From: Saccharolobus caldissimus | GTDB lineage: Archaea > Thermoproteota > Thermoprotei_A > Sulfolobales > Sulfolobaceae | Length of the DNA: 64,000 nt | NCBI RefSeq assembly: GCF_020886315.1 | Contig: NZ_AP025226.1 | Location: forward strand, 2,196,001-2,260,000 | Direction of reading: 5' to 3' | Shown here: positions 45,067 through 53,557 of the stretch, piece after piece | Layout of the letters: each line of letters opens with the position of its first letter | Numbering within the stretch: the stretch's first letter is position 1 | The notes under the pieces: model-generated | Database searches by the model: none | What the model saw: only the letters and a program-made list of their open reading frames with translations | What the model was told of the DNA's origin: nothing | Translations under genes and position numbers: made by a program

Positions 45067-46515
45067 ATGGAGTACGATTTAATAATAAAAGGTGGTAAAG
45101 TAGTCTTTCCAGGGCAATATATAATAGAAGCCGATTTAGGAATAAATGAAGGAAAAATTGTTACTATTTCAAAGAATATTAACAGTAATTCAGGGAAAAT
45201 TATCAATGCTGAAGGAAAAATTATTATTCCTGGCGTTATCGACGCACATTTTCATATAGGTATCTATAGAAATTTTATGGATGATGCTCTATCTGAATCT
45301 AGAAGTGCCATAGCTGGAGGTGTCACAACAATTTTAAGCTATTTTAGAACTGGAAGAAATTACTTAAACGTTCAAGAGAATTACATTACATTGCTACCTA
45401 AGTTATTAGAAATGTCAGCAGGTCATTTTTATACAGATTATGGGTTTAACCTAGCACCAATTACAGAATCACATATTAAAGAAATACCAAATTTAATTAA
45501 AGAATTCGGAATAACAACATTTAAGTTTTATATGTTCTATAAGGGATTAAATTTAAAATCAGCTTATATGAGAAATGCAGTAGAACGTGAATATTTACTG
45601 TCAGATACTCCATATGATTTAGGTCACTTGTACAATATTATGAAGACTATTGCAAATTATAATGCGAATAGTTCAATTAAGGCAAGATTAAGCATTCACG
45701 CAGAAGAAAGTGAAATTATAAGAATTTTTTTAGAAGAAGCTAAGAATTTGGAAACTATAAATCCAAATTTAGATCCTTTAGAGATTTATGATTTAGCTAG
45801 ACCTCCCATAGCTGAGAGAATTGCAATAGTAGAGGCATTTGAATTAGCTAGAATTACTAATTGTCCCATTAATATACTTCACGTGAGTAGTAAGGAAGCA
45901 TTAAATACAATACTAGAATTAAAGCATAATCATCCAGAAGTTGACGTAAAGACTGAAGTAACAGTCTCACATCTTACTTTAAATACAGAAATGAAAATAG
46001 GCATTAAAGGTAAGGTTAATCCTCCAATTAGACATAAAGAAGATAATGAACGATTATGGGAGGGTATCTTAAAAGATGAAATAGATACAATAGGATCTGA
46101 CCATGCAGCGATAGAACGAAATAGAAAAGGTGATAATTTATGGAATGCAGAAAATGGTTATGGTGCAACAGAATTAATAATCCCAGCTTTAATAACAGAA
46201 GGATATTATAAACGTAAAATACCGTTAGAACATCTAATAAAGTTTATAACAATGAACCCTGCAAAAGTATTTAATTTAAGTAATAGAAAAGGAAATATAT
46301 TATTAGGATATGATGCTGATCTAGCAATTATAGACATTAATGAAGAGAAGAAGGTTACAGCAGATATATTACATAGTGCACAAGATTTTACGCCTTTTGA
46401 GGGTTTAGTATTAAAAGGATGGCCAAAGATTACAATCTTAAGAGGTAACGTAATTTATGAAAATGGGGAAATTATAGAAAAACCCATAGGTCAGTACCTC
46501 AAAAGACCATTATAA
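45067..46515 (+). CDS. Hydantoinase/dihydropyrimidinase-family amidohydrolase
   Basis: The 482-residue cyclic amidohydrolase keeps the binuclear-metal ligands: His61 and His63 (DAHFHIG), Lys153 in TFKFYMF (the residue that is carbamylated in this family), His211 (SIHAEES), His272 (ILHVSS) and Asp345 (GSDHAAI). D-hydantoinases, dihydropyrimidinases and allantoinases share this pattern. With the M20 carbamoylase at 12 kb and beta-alanine-type aminotransferases it could form the late reductive pyrimidine or hydantoin pathway. A TATA box (TTTATATTA, about 45037-45045) gives a leaderless transcript. The exact ring substrate is uncertain. Confidence 0.88.
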   Translation: MEYDLIIKGGKVVFPGQYIIEADLGINEGKIVTISKNINSNSGKIINAEGKIIIPGVIDAHFHIGIYRNFMDDALSESRSAIAGGVTTILSYFRTGRNYLNVQENYITLLPKLLEMSAGHFYTDYGFNLAPITESHIKEIPNLIKEFGITTFKFYMFYKGLNLKSAYMRNAVEREYLLSDTPYDLGHLYNIMKTIANYNANSSIKARLSIHAEESEIIRIFLEEAKNLETINPNLDPLEIYDLARPPIAERIAIVEAFELARITNCPINILHVSSKEALNTILELKHNHPEVDVKTEVTVSHLTLNTEMKIGIKGKVNPPIRHKEDNERLWEGILKDEIDTIGSDHAAIERNRKGDNLWNAENGYGATELIIPALITEGYYKRKIPLEHLIKFITMNPAKVFNLSNRKGNILLGYDADLAIIDINEEKKVTADILHSAQDFTPFEGLVLKGWPKITILRGNVIYENGEIIEKPIGQYLKRPL

Positions 46516-46516
46516 C

Positions 46517-47182
46517 TTATACCAAATCATTTTTATTATCGTTAATATCACCATCAATTACATTTTGGATAAGTTTTCTTTCTGCTGCTCTTAAGTAATA
46601 TGTAAGAGTAGCTTCATCTATATTTAATAGCTTACTTAAAGCTCTTATTGAAGTTTTTCTAGGGAAATCGAAAAATCCCTTTTTAAATGCCATATAAAGG
46701 ATCTGAATTTCCTTACTGTTAAGGTTAGGTTTCAATAAAGGTATATAATTAGAAACCTCTATCTTCTTAATAGTTAATTGACCTTTTAGCTCATTAATAA
46801 TTTCATTATAAACACTAGAAAATGTCACAAATTCCCATACTTCTTTACCATCATTTAGATATTGGTTATTTAAGAATATAGTAGGATACTTATAAAGTGT
46901 ATTAAGGATAGAAAAATCTCTAAGATCTTTTGTAATTGTAATTAAGCTTTTTGAAGAAAAATCCTGATAATTATTTATAATAAAAATTCTATAATAATCT
47001 TTTAAGAGTTTTAGAGTTTTTCTTCTCTTAAATCTTGGCACTAGTAGGGTAGATCTTACATATCCTCCTATTACTTGAAAATTAATTAATTTAATGTTAA
47101 AATCAAGTTTATTTGACCAGCAATTATCATGTGTACCAATTATTTTAACTTTAAGATAAGGGGAATTCCTTACTTTATCCAT
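46517..47182 (-). CDS. HTH_10 (bacterio-opsin-activator type) transcriptional regulator
   Basis: The 221-residue protein ends with a helix-turn-helix of the archaeal Bat/HTH_10 type (LNSKEIQILYMAFKKGFFDF, then SIRALSKLLNIDEATLTYYL). The N-terminal 150 residues form an unrecognised alpha/beta domain that could sense a small ligand. It is convergent with the hydantoinase gene (1 bp between stop codons) and may regulate that gene or the island. Targets are unknown. Confidence 0.8.
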   Translation of the reverse strand: MDKVRNSPYLKVKIIGTHDNCWSNKLDFNIKLINFQVIGGYVRSTLLVPRFKRRKTLKLLKDYYRIFIINNYQDFSSKSLITITKDLRDFSILNTLYKYPTIFLNNQYLNDGKEVWEFVTFSSVYNEIINELKGQLTIKKIEVSNYIPLLKPNLNSKEIQILYMAFKKGFFDFPRKTSIRALSKLLNIDEATLTYYLRAAERKLIQNVIDGDINDNKNDLV

Positions 47183-47501
47183 ATCTAATTAATGTAAGCT
47201 AATAGAATGTAATAAGCGTTTTCTTTTAAAACAGAGGTTATAGTATTTTTTAGTAGATAATATAAAAATATTTTCGAATACTATGATTTGTAGGGCAAAT
47301 TATGTTTAAGTTATTAAAAAGCATATATTATGATTTATTTTTAATCTAATATTTTTGATTATATTAAACTGTGCAACTACACGTATAATGTTAATTTAAT
47401 TACAAATTTACTATTAATCTTCTTCATAAGATTAAGATATAATCTTTTTCTAGTTATTTTTATAAGCTATTGTATGCTTATTTTTTATGCAGGATTTCTC
47501 T

Positions 47502-47830
47502 TCAATTCAATGTAATTACTTCTCTTGTTAACTTTCCTAATATTTCTTCTACGTTTATTTCCCTCTTGTTTATCTTCTTCTTTTCTTTAGGTATTTTCTC
47601 TTTCAAATTCTTTTATCTACTTGTGCTCTTATGAACTTATAATATTGTTCTGTTTCAGCATTCCTTTGAAGTATTGCTCTAGCCTTTACCTCGTTTAATC
47701 CTCTAGACTTCTTATTAATTAACTTCCTTATTCTCCTTTTTATTTCCCTAATCGCTCACGTTTTTGACGCTCATCTCTTTCTCTAGATAGTAGTAAATCC
47801 GATAAGTTTCTAGCTTTTTAATGATATCGA
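47502..47830 (-). pseudogene. Degenerate coding remnant in several frames
   Basis: Consecutive minus-strand frames read IKKLETYRIYYYLEKEMSVK, then REIKRRIRKLINKKSRGLNE with VKARAILQRNAETEQYYKFI, then KINKREINVEEILGKLTREV. Each breaks at a stop or frameshift. Composition is basic and protein-like, but the family is not recognised. Confidence 0.4.
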
Positions 47831-47875
47831 TTTTGAGCATAAAAAGGCTATAATGATTTTTCGAAAACACTAACG

Positions 47876-48038
47876 TTAAGTTACTGTAAAGTACCCTAAG
47901 ACAGTTTGGTTGAAATAGTCAACAGCTTCTACAGTATAAACCCCCGGTTGAAAGAATGTAAACTTTCCCCCAGATAATGAGCTAGTAGAGTTTGTTATCC
48001 AATACCCGTTAAGAGAAGCTGAAATTTCTATTAATATA
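47876..48038 (-). pseudogene. C-terminal remnant of a secreted/surface-type protein
   Basis: The minus-strand frame reads ILIEISASLNGYWITNST, then GGKFTFFQPGVYTVEAVDYF and a YFTVT end before TAA. An FTF-x-PGVYTV-x-A-x-D-x-F tail is typical of beta-sandwich surface proteins of Sulfolobales. No start codon or N-terminal part is present, so it is a truncated fragment. Confidence 0.5.
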
Positions 48039-48087
48039 TATTCTATGATTTTCTTGCTTTATACTACTAGAAATTATATAATAAAAT

Positions 48088-48225
48088 TTAACATCTTTTT
48101 CTTCTCTTAAACGTCTTCTTAACATCATTAAGTTCTTAATAAGTACTAGTCACTAACCTGAAATCCTCTTTACACTTAAGATTAAGATCAATGAAATTTT
48201 GAAAATCAGTAAAACTAATAAATTC
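48088..48225 (-). pseudogene. Coding remnant with in-frame stop, possibly from a transposase
   Basis: The minus-strand frame reads EFISFTDFQNFIDLNLKCKE then DFRLVTSTY, a stop, and ELNDVKKTFKRRKRC. The segment is clearly protein-like and interrupted. Assignment to a transposase is only a guess from style. Confidence 0.35.
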
Positions 48226-48434
48226 TCCATATTAGATCTTAAGTTGCTTCACTCAATTTACTAGTTCTACAAGGACTTAACGATACTCATGATTAATTCA
48301 TTTTTTAATGCGTTAATTTCTTATTTTCAAGGTAATCTTAAACTTTGGCGTTTCCCGATAAATGTTATCAGAGCCGCTTTTTGATTTATAAAGATTTGTG
48401 GAATATTGTTACACATAATTGAGGAACAAAACTT

Positions 48435-48605
48435 GTGGTGGTCTCTCCAGAGTTAGTCAAAGAGAATGAATATTATAGAAAGTATCAAGAATCAAAAGTA
48501 AAGTGAGAGGTTACGCTTTCAGCATCTCTTAAACCTTACTCTTTGAATTTCTTATTTGGCTCAAGGCAGGTAGGAAAGTGCGTCAATCCTTTTGATAAAA
48601 ACTAG
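48435..48605 (+). pseudogene. Fragment of an archaeal AAA ATPase (Walker A region), frameshifted
   Basis: Two frames read VVVSPELVKENEYYRKYQES and SASLKPYSLNFLFGSRQVGK. The second contains a Walker-A-like GSRQVGK, but the following Thr is replaced by Cys and the frame closes soon after. This matches the beginning of the archaeal ATPase superfamily linked to DUF234/AAA_14 proteins common in Sulfolobales. It is non-functional. Confidence 0.5.
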
Positions 48606-48806
48606 AGCGTTGCGTTCAGTAATAAACTTTTTCGGTCAACTTCAAGCATAATATTGGCGAAAATTGTCACGTAAGATCGTCCTAAACATAAATAATTGAA
48701 TATAAATTTTAATTCTAATCATTTTTAAATGTCTTTCAAGTATATTATTATTTCTTAATTTCATTTAATAGCTTTTCTGCTAGTTTAAATACATGTTTAG
48801 CAGCTT

Positions 48807-49175
48807 CTATGCTTTAACGCAATAATCCTCATTATACAGTTTGTTGGGAGGTATACCTTCAATTTCATCACCATACATTGAAGGTTCTCTCTCAGCTCTT
48901 AACCACCTAGAAGCATAGGTTATGTTATTTAGTTCCTGCCTTAGCCATTCTGGTAATATGTCCTTATTTGCCTCAAGGATCTTTCCTGGATCATGAGTTT
49001 TAGAATATTCAATGGACAAAGTTCTTAGCATTGCTTTTATTAAAAGTTCGACAGCCTCTTGGAATAATCTAACGCAAAAAGCGAAATCCTTATTTTCCTT
49101 TAAATCAAGTTCCGCGTATGCTATCCTTATTCTAGCCTCTTGTAGAAGTCCTTCAGCCAAATTGATATTATTCAA
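48807..49175 (-). CDS. HEPN-domain protein, C-terminally frameshifted
   Basis: The 122-residue all-helical protein has the HEPN pattern of Sulfolobales (LLQEARIRIAYAELDLKENK, LFQEAVELLIKAML, SIEYSKTHD, ASRWLRAEREPSMYGDEIEG). HEPN proteins of such pairs are RNases kept in check by an adjacent MNT nucleotidyltransferase. The frame ends abruptly at YNEDYCVKA. Another frame continues immediately as SIEAAKHVFKLAEKLLNEIK to a stop at 48748, a normal HEPN tail, so one frameshift has truncated the gene. It starts with TTG at 49175. Toxicity may be lost. Confidence 0.8.
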   Translation of the reverse strand: MNNINLAEGLLQEARIRIAYAELDLKENKDFAFCVRLFQEAVELLIKAMLRTLSIEYSKTHDPGKILEANKDILPEWLRQELNNITYASRWLRAEREPSMYGDEIEGIPPNKLYNEDYCVKA

Positions 49176-49228
49176 AATTTACTACCTCTCCAGGCTTAAC
49201 CTTAGTTAAAGTTACTACATAACCTCTA

Positions 49229-49624
49229 CTAAATTTCTCCCTTTTTGCTCCCAATTCTTCTAATCTTCTCTAAGGTCTTAGTCATTATTCCTTCCCTATC
49301 ATAAAGTATCCTAGCCTCAAATACCATCAATATATATAATGGACGAAATTTTGTAGCGGTTTGGACGTCGTAAATTATTGGGGAGATATAAGGTTCAAAG
49401 CCTTTTTCCCTTAACTTAGGATATAGTGTATTTTCCAATATATCCTCTACTGAGAGAAATTTTCTCATGAGCTCATACCTATTCTTTATTTCCTTTAATA
49501 CTACCAATAAATCAATATCACTATCCCTTCTTTGCTCTCCACTAGCATAAGAACCAAAGAGTACTAAAGATATAAGATCATCTCCATAAACCTTAAGAAA
49601 TGCGTCAATAAGCTCCTTATCCAT
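49229..49624 (-). CDS. MNT-type minimal nucleotidyltransferase, C-terminally frameshifted
   Basis: The 131-residue protein has the polymerase-beta-like nucleotidyltransferase motif GSYASGEQRRDSDIDLLVV (GS and DxD). It is the usual antitoxin partner of HEPN RNases, which it can inactivate by adenylylation. Its frame stops at SKKGEI. The neighbouring frame reads LEELGAKREKFSRGYVVTLT to a TAA at 49168, overlapping the HEPN start exactly as an intact operon would. So a second frameshift is present near 49265. Both halves of the module are therefore damaged. Confidence 0.8.
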   Translation of the reverse strand: MDKELIDAFLKVYGDDLISLVLFGSYASGEQRRDSDIDLLVVLKEIKNRYELMRKFLSVEDILENTLYPKLREKGFEPYISPIIYDVQTATKFRPLYILMVFEARILYDREGIMTKTLEKIRRIGSKKGEI

Positions 49625-49767
49625 GATATTAGCTTTGAAGAAAAGAATTTAAGCATCATGAGATGAAAAATATGAGGCCAAATCGAAACACTTTTTGTAA
49701 CTATCCTAGTTTTAATTACTTTCCCTTAATATAAGCTGAGGTTGATGACTAAAATTAAGCCCTAACT

Positions 49768-50634
49768 CTATATTCCTAATTCTCTCTTAAGTTTATACGT
49801 ATAATCCTCTAGCGGTATCATTTCATTTTTCGTGAATTTTTTAACTATTTCTTTTAGAGCTTTATTTAAGCCAGGTATAACTAAGTCATTATTTAGTTCG
49901 TACATGGGAATAGCTATGAAAGCTCTCTTCTCTATTTCTGGGTCTGGTAGGATTAGATCATTCTTATTTATCACTAAATTTCCATAAAGTACTAAGTCCA
50001 AATCTATTGTCCTAGGAGAATATTTATCAATTCCCCTTACTCTTCCTAATTCTTCTTCTATCTTCCTTAGTATTTCGAATTTAATATGGACTGGATCTAA
50101 GTTAGTAATGGTCTCCACTACGCAGTTGTAATAATCTGGTTGTGTAGGAGGAATGGCCTTAGTAAGATATACTGTAGATAATTTAGTTATCCTCATTCTA
50201 TTCTTTAATATTAGTAAAGCCTTTTTTACATTAGTCTCTGGATCTATGTTTGAACCTATTGCAATATATGCCTTTGCTAGGTTATTTCTTCTCTTTAGGG
50301 TTACTTCAACAGCGACGTTCTTTGCATAAGTTAACGCTCCAGGCTTGTTTACTTTTACTTTAACTTTCCTTATCCTATTATCTTGGAGAATAACCTTCCC
50401 TATCTTATACGCTAATGTTTCTAAAAGGTTAAAGGATGAATTCTCTACATAGGATATTATCTCCTTCTTTATTATCTTATAGTCTACCGTATTTTCAATG
50501 GAATCAGATCTAATTCCTTCTGATAAATCCGACCATATATGTATATCTATTGATACTTCTTGTTTATTTATTCTTTCGTCAGGATTTACGCCTATAATAG
50601 TACTAACTCTCAAATCTTCAATAATGATTTTCAC
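49768..50634 (-). CDS. folBK: Bifunctional dihydroneopterin aldolase / HPPK (FolB-FolK fusion)
   Basis: The 288-residue protein joins two folate-pathway domains. Residues 1-115 are FolB-like, with TIIGVNPDER, the catalytic Glu72 in NLLETLA and Lys97 in VNKPGA. Residues 120-280 are FolK-like, with AYIAIGSNIDP and the magnesium-binding SPRTIDLDLVLYG (Asp211, Asp213). Together they would cleave dihydroneopterin to 6-hydroxymethyl-dihydropterin and pyrophosphorylate it. The SDR gene upstream overlaps by 4 bp and is pteridine-reductase-like, strengthening the assignment. Bacterial-type folate steps are uncommon in archaea, which often use methanopterin. Confidence 0.9.
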   Translation of the reverse strand: MKIIIEDLRVSTIIGVNPDERINKQEVSIDIHIWSDLSEGIRSDSIENTVDYKIIKKEIISYVENSSFNLLETLAYKIGKVILQDNRIRKVKVKVNKPGALTYAKNVAVEVTLKRRNNLAKAYIAIGSNIDPETNVKKALLILKNRMRITKLSTVYLTKAIPPTQPDYYNCVVETITNLDPVHIKFEILRKIEEELGRVRGIDKYSPRTIDLDLVLYGNLVINKNDLILPDPEIEKRAFIAIPMYELNNDLVIPGLNKALKEIVKKFTKNEMIPLEDYTYKLKRELGI

Positions 50635-51362
50635 ATTATCACCCTCGGCTTTAAATGCTCTCCCCCATCAACGTAAATTACTTGACCTGTTATGAAGTCA
50701 CTCTTTAAAAGGAATATTACGGCTTTAACTACTTCACTAACATCTCCCCATCTTTTGAGTGGTATGAGCTCCTTAAGCTTTTCTAAGTAAGAGTAATCCT
50801 TTCCTTCTGGAGGAAGTATTATTCCAGGGGCAATTGCGTTGACTGTAAAATTAGGGGCTAATTTCAATGCCAAGGAATAAGTAATATCTTCAAGCATTTT
50901 CTTACTTAAATAATAGGGATATCTTTCGAAATTATAACCAGAAATTATCGAATCTAAAATATTTATTATTTTACCTCTTTCAGTAATTTTTGAGAATTCT
51001 TTAGCTAAAATTAAAGGTGCCCATGAATTTACTATAAATGTTTCTTCAAGATCAGTTATCGTAACTTCTTCGAATTTTTTTAATGGAAACACTGAGGAAT
51101 TATTTATTAAGAAATCAATTCTTCCAGAAATTTTTATCGAATCATAAAGTATTTGCCTGGCGTCTTTTCTTAAATCTCCTTTAACTGTCCAGCATCTAAC
51201 TCCAAATGATTCTATCTCCTCTTTAGTTTTAATAGCTTCTTTTTCTGAAGTATTGTAATGTAAAATTATATTAACTCCTTCCTTTGCTAGGCCCAATGAG
51301 ATTTCCTTACCTATTCTTTTAGCACTTCCCGTAACTAAAGCATTCATTCCCGAAATATTCAT
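50631..51362 (-). CDS. SDR-family pteridine reductase-like (FolM/PTR1-like)
   Basis: The 243-residue SDR has TGSAKRIG, a match to the TGxxxRxG signature that separates pteridine reductases from most SDRs. It also has LHYNTSE (2'-phosphate-binding region, NADPH), NNSSV, and YLSKK with the catalytic Tyr and Lys. PTR1/FolM enzymes reduce dihydrofolate or dihydrobiopterin. Co-transcription with the FolB-FolK fusion (4-bp overlap) suggests it supplies the reduced pterin cofactor. A TATA box (TTTATATATAAC on the minus strand, about 51400) lies upstream. Confidence 0.85.
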   Translation of the reverse strand: MNISGMNALVTGSAKRIGKEISLGLAKEGVNIILHYNTSEKEAIKTKEEIESFGVRCWTVKGDLRKDARQILYDSIKISGRIDFLINNSSVFPLKKFEEVTITDLEETFIVNSWAPLILAKEFSKITERGKIINILDSIISGYNFERYPYYLSKKMLEDITYSLALKLAPNFTVNAIAPGIILPPEGKDYSYLEKLKELIPLKRWGDVSEVVKAVIFLLKSDFITGQVIYVDGGEHLKPRVIM

Positions 51363-51508
51363 TAGTTTAAATATGAAATTAACATAATAAATCTAATGTT
51401 ATATATAAATCAATTTGCTTCGCGATTCGCTTTTTAAAAGATATTATCTAAGTAACTTCGCTTGTAGCTAAAGATCCTAAATAGATAAAATAAAATATAA
51501 TTTATCAA

Positions 51509-52159
51509 TTATTTAGCTAATGATTTAGCCATTTTCAAAATTTCAATGAGCATTTCCATCGTTAACTTACCAGTTTTCATATTTCTAGGACTTGGATGAT
51601 ATGATCCTATCAACCATATTATTGAAAGATCTTGTTTCTCAATTTTAACTAAGTTTCCGTGGGAGAATTTAACTGTACTAGGAATTTTATAGCCTAGATT
51701 CTTGAACGCCTTAAGAAGGGAATCCCAAGCTATTTTACCTAAGGCTATGTATACTTTAGCGTTTTTAAGCATTTTAATTTCCTCTTCTAGAAAGGATAGA
51801 CAGTTATTTATTTCAGATGCGGTTGGTTTATTTTCTGGAGGTGCACATTTAACTGCTGATGTTATATAAACGTCGTAAAGTTCTAATCCATCATCTTTTG
51901 ATTCAGAGAAAGGTTGATTGGCTAATCTGACCTCGTAAAGGGCTTTGGTTAAATTATTTGCACTCTCATCTCCCGTGAACATTCTACCGGTTCTGTTTCC
52001 TCCGTGCCCTGCTGGAGCTAAACCAACTATTACAATTTTAGCGTTGAATTTACCGTTAGGAGGAACGGGCTTTCTCCAATAATTTTCTGGGAACGAGTTT
52101 CTGTAATTTACCAGTCTAGGACATTTCTGGCACGAGATAAGCCTCGATATAAAATCCAT
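51509..52159 (-). CDS. Family 5 uracil-DNA glycosylase (UDGb)
   Basis: The enzyme removes uracil and other deaminated bases from DNA. Motif 1 appears as GLAPAGHGGNRTGRMFTGDE, with the Ala-rich form typical of family 5, and motif 2 as GSYHPSPRN. An N-terminal cysteine pair (CQKCP) is one part of the iron-sulfur cluster seen in families 4 and 5; further cysteines occur at KCAPP. The open frame extends to an ATG at 52267. The extra 36 residues are hydrophobic and unlike the family, so the ATG at 52159 (MDFISRL) is the likely start. Confidence 0.9.
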   Translation of the reverse strand: MDFISRLISCQKCPRLVNYRNSFPENYWRKPVPPNGKFNAKIVIVGLAPAGHGGNRTGRMFTGDESANNLTKALYEVRLANQPFSESKDDGLELYDVYITSAVKCAPPENKPTASEINNCLSFLEEEIKMLKNAKVYIALGKIAWDSLLKAFKNLGYKIPSTVKFSHGNLVKIEKQDLSIIWLIGSYHPSPRNMKTGKLTMEMLIEILKMAKSLAK

Positions 52160-52427
52160 AATATTTAAGAGGTTTAATGGAATTTTAATCTTTAACTTTA
52201 AAGGTTCAGAATAAGTAAATACAATTAATTTATTAAAATTAAAATAAATATACGGGATATTCTTCACTTATATATCAAAATATATAATTCTTTAGGAGAT
52301 ATAAGCCTTACTAATAATGTTTAAAATTCACATCTATTTTAACTTATCCTTCGCTTTAAGTATATATAAAGATTAAAAATTATAATAATTATAACACTGT
52401 CTAGATATAAAATAGTAAATCTATTAT

Positions 52428-53555
52428 TTATTGCTTTAACTTATCTTCCAAATCACTAAAATGTAATATTCTAATTTTGTTGATAAATGGATATTTTTCT
52501 TCTATTATTCTCTCGTTAACCTCTATATTATCTGGGGGAATAGCATATCCCTTTTTAAAAACTGGCAGTAATGGGAATAGATCTTGAGGGAATTCTGCTA
52601 TTGGATATTCAACTATTTCTATCTCCTCTCTTGCTAAAGCTAAATTGAGAGTGTAAATTAATGAAATTGGTGATCTATCGGGTCTATCATGTGGAGCTAT
52701 CTTAACGTTATAAGACGAAGCTAAATCTAAAACCTTCAAAAACTTACTGATCCCCCCTATCTTTGCTATGTCGGGTTGTAAATAGGAAATTCCGCTTTCC
52801 AATAATCTTCTAAAGCCATATAAAGTGTATTCGTTTTCCCCAGCCGCTATTGGTACTGGTGAAATTTTTGTTAGCTTTTCTAACGTGTAATAATCATTAG
52901 GGGGCCATAAGGGTTCTTCTACCCATTCAATTTCGTATCTGGAAATATTCTCTAGGAAATCCTTAGCTTTATTAATATCGAATGGTGCATTAAGGTCGAT
53001 AGCAATTTTTATCTCTTTGTAGTTTTCTCTGATTTTCTTCACAGCTTCTAATATACTGTTGGGAGACTGATGTAATTTAATAAAATTGAAACCCTTTTCC
53101 TTAGCAATTTCCACTGCTTTTATGACATCCTCTATTCTAGGAAATCTGGGAAAGCTGGCGTAAACTTTTACCGAATCTCTAAACTTACCTCCGAAAAGTT
53201 CATAAAGCGGAACCTTAATTCTTCTACTCATTAACCCCCAAAAACCCATCTCCACAGAGCTAATAGCCCCGGTTACAACTCCACAATTTCCCGCGCTAAA
53301 CATTATTTTTTCTAAGAGATTTTCTAACTCATAAGGAGAATTTAAACTCATGTTTTCTAGTAGAGGTTTAATTAGATCGCTTATAATTGAAGAGTAAGCT
53401 CCTATAATTCCACTTCCAGCTATTAGTGTTTCTCCCCAGCCATAATATTCTCCGTCTTCTACTTTGACGTATAATTGCACTCCCCATTGATCTACCCATT
53501 CTGAGGGAGGATCAGTTATATACGGTATTGATAATGGGAAAATCTTAACTTTCAT
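52428..53555 (-). CDS. Mandelate racemase/muconate lactonizing enzyme-family sugar-acid dehydratase
   Basis: This 375-residue enolase-superfamily enzyme has Lys160-x-His162 (FIKLHQ), the metal ligands Asp187 (DLNAPF), Glu213 (WVEEPL) and Glu240 (AAGENEY), Asp262-x2-Lys265 (PDIAKIGG) and the general acid/base His289 (APHDRPDRS). This resembles aldonate dehydratases such as gluconate/galactonate-type enzymes. It is the third gene of an operon with a split UxaA-type dehydratase (2 bp after its stop). Two different dehydratases in one operon suggest a multi-step sugar-acid or related hydroxyacid pathway. The substrate is open. Confidence 0.87.
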   Translation of the reverse strand: MKVKIFPLSIPYITDPPSEWVDQWGVQLYVKVEDGEYYGWGETLIAGSGIIGAYSSIISDLIKPLLENMSLNSPYELENLLEKIMFSAGNCGVVTGAISSVEMGFWGLMSRRIKVPLYELFGGKFRDSVKVYASFPRFPRIEDVIKAVEIAKEKGFNFIKLHQSPNSILEAVKKIRENYKEIKIAIDLNAPFDINKAKDFLENISRYEIEWVEEPLWPPNDYYTLEKLTKISPVPIAAGENEYTLYGFRRLLESGISYLQPDIAKIGGISKFLKVLDLASSYNVKIAPHDRPDRSPISLIYTLNLALAREEIEIVEYPIAEFPQDLFPLLPVFKKGYAIPPDNIEVNERIIEEKYPFINKIRILHFSDLEDKLKQ

Positions 53556-53557
53556 TT

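Larger units (their letters stand above)
47183..48806. other. 1.6-kb gene-free region full of broken coding remnants
   Basis: No intact gene is seen. Four protein-like but frame-interrupted stretches are listed separately: 47502-47830, 47876-48038, 48088-48225 (minus strand) and 48435-48605 (plus strand). The rest is AT-rich without recognisable structure. The density of fragments marks a site of repeated insertion and decay. Confidence 0.5.

Noticed and set aside
51421-51445. Small hairpin GCG-ATT-CGC followed by T-run as a terminator
   Set aside because: A 3-bp stem is too short to support a call.
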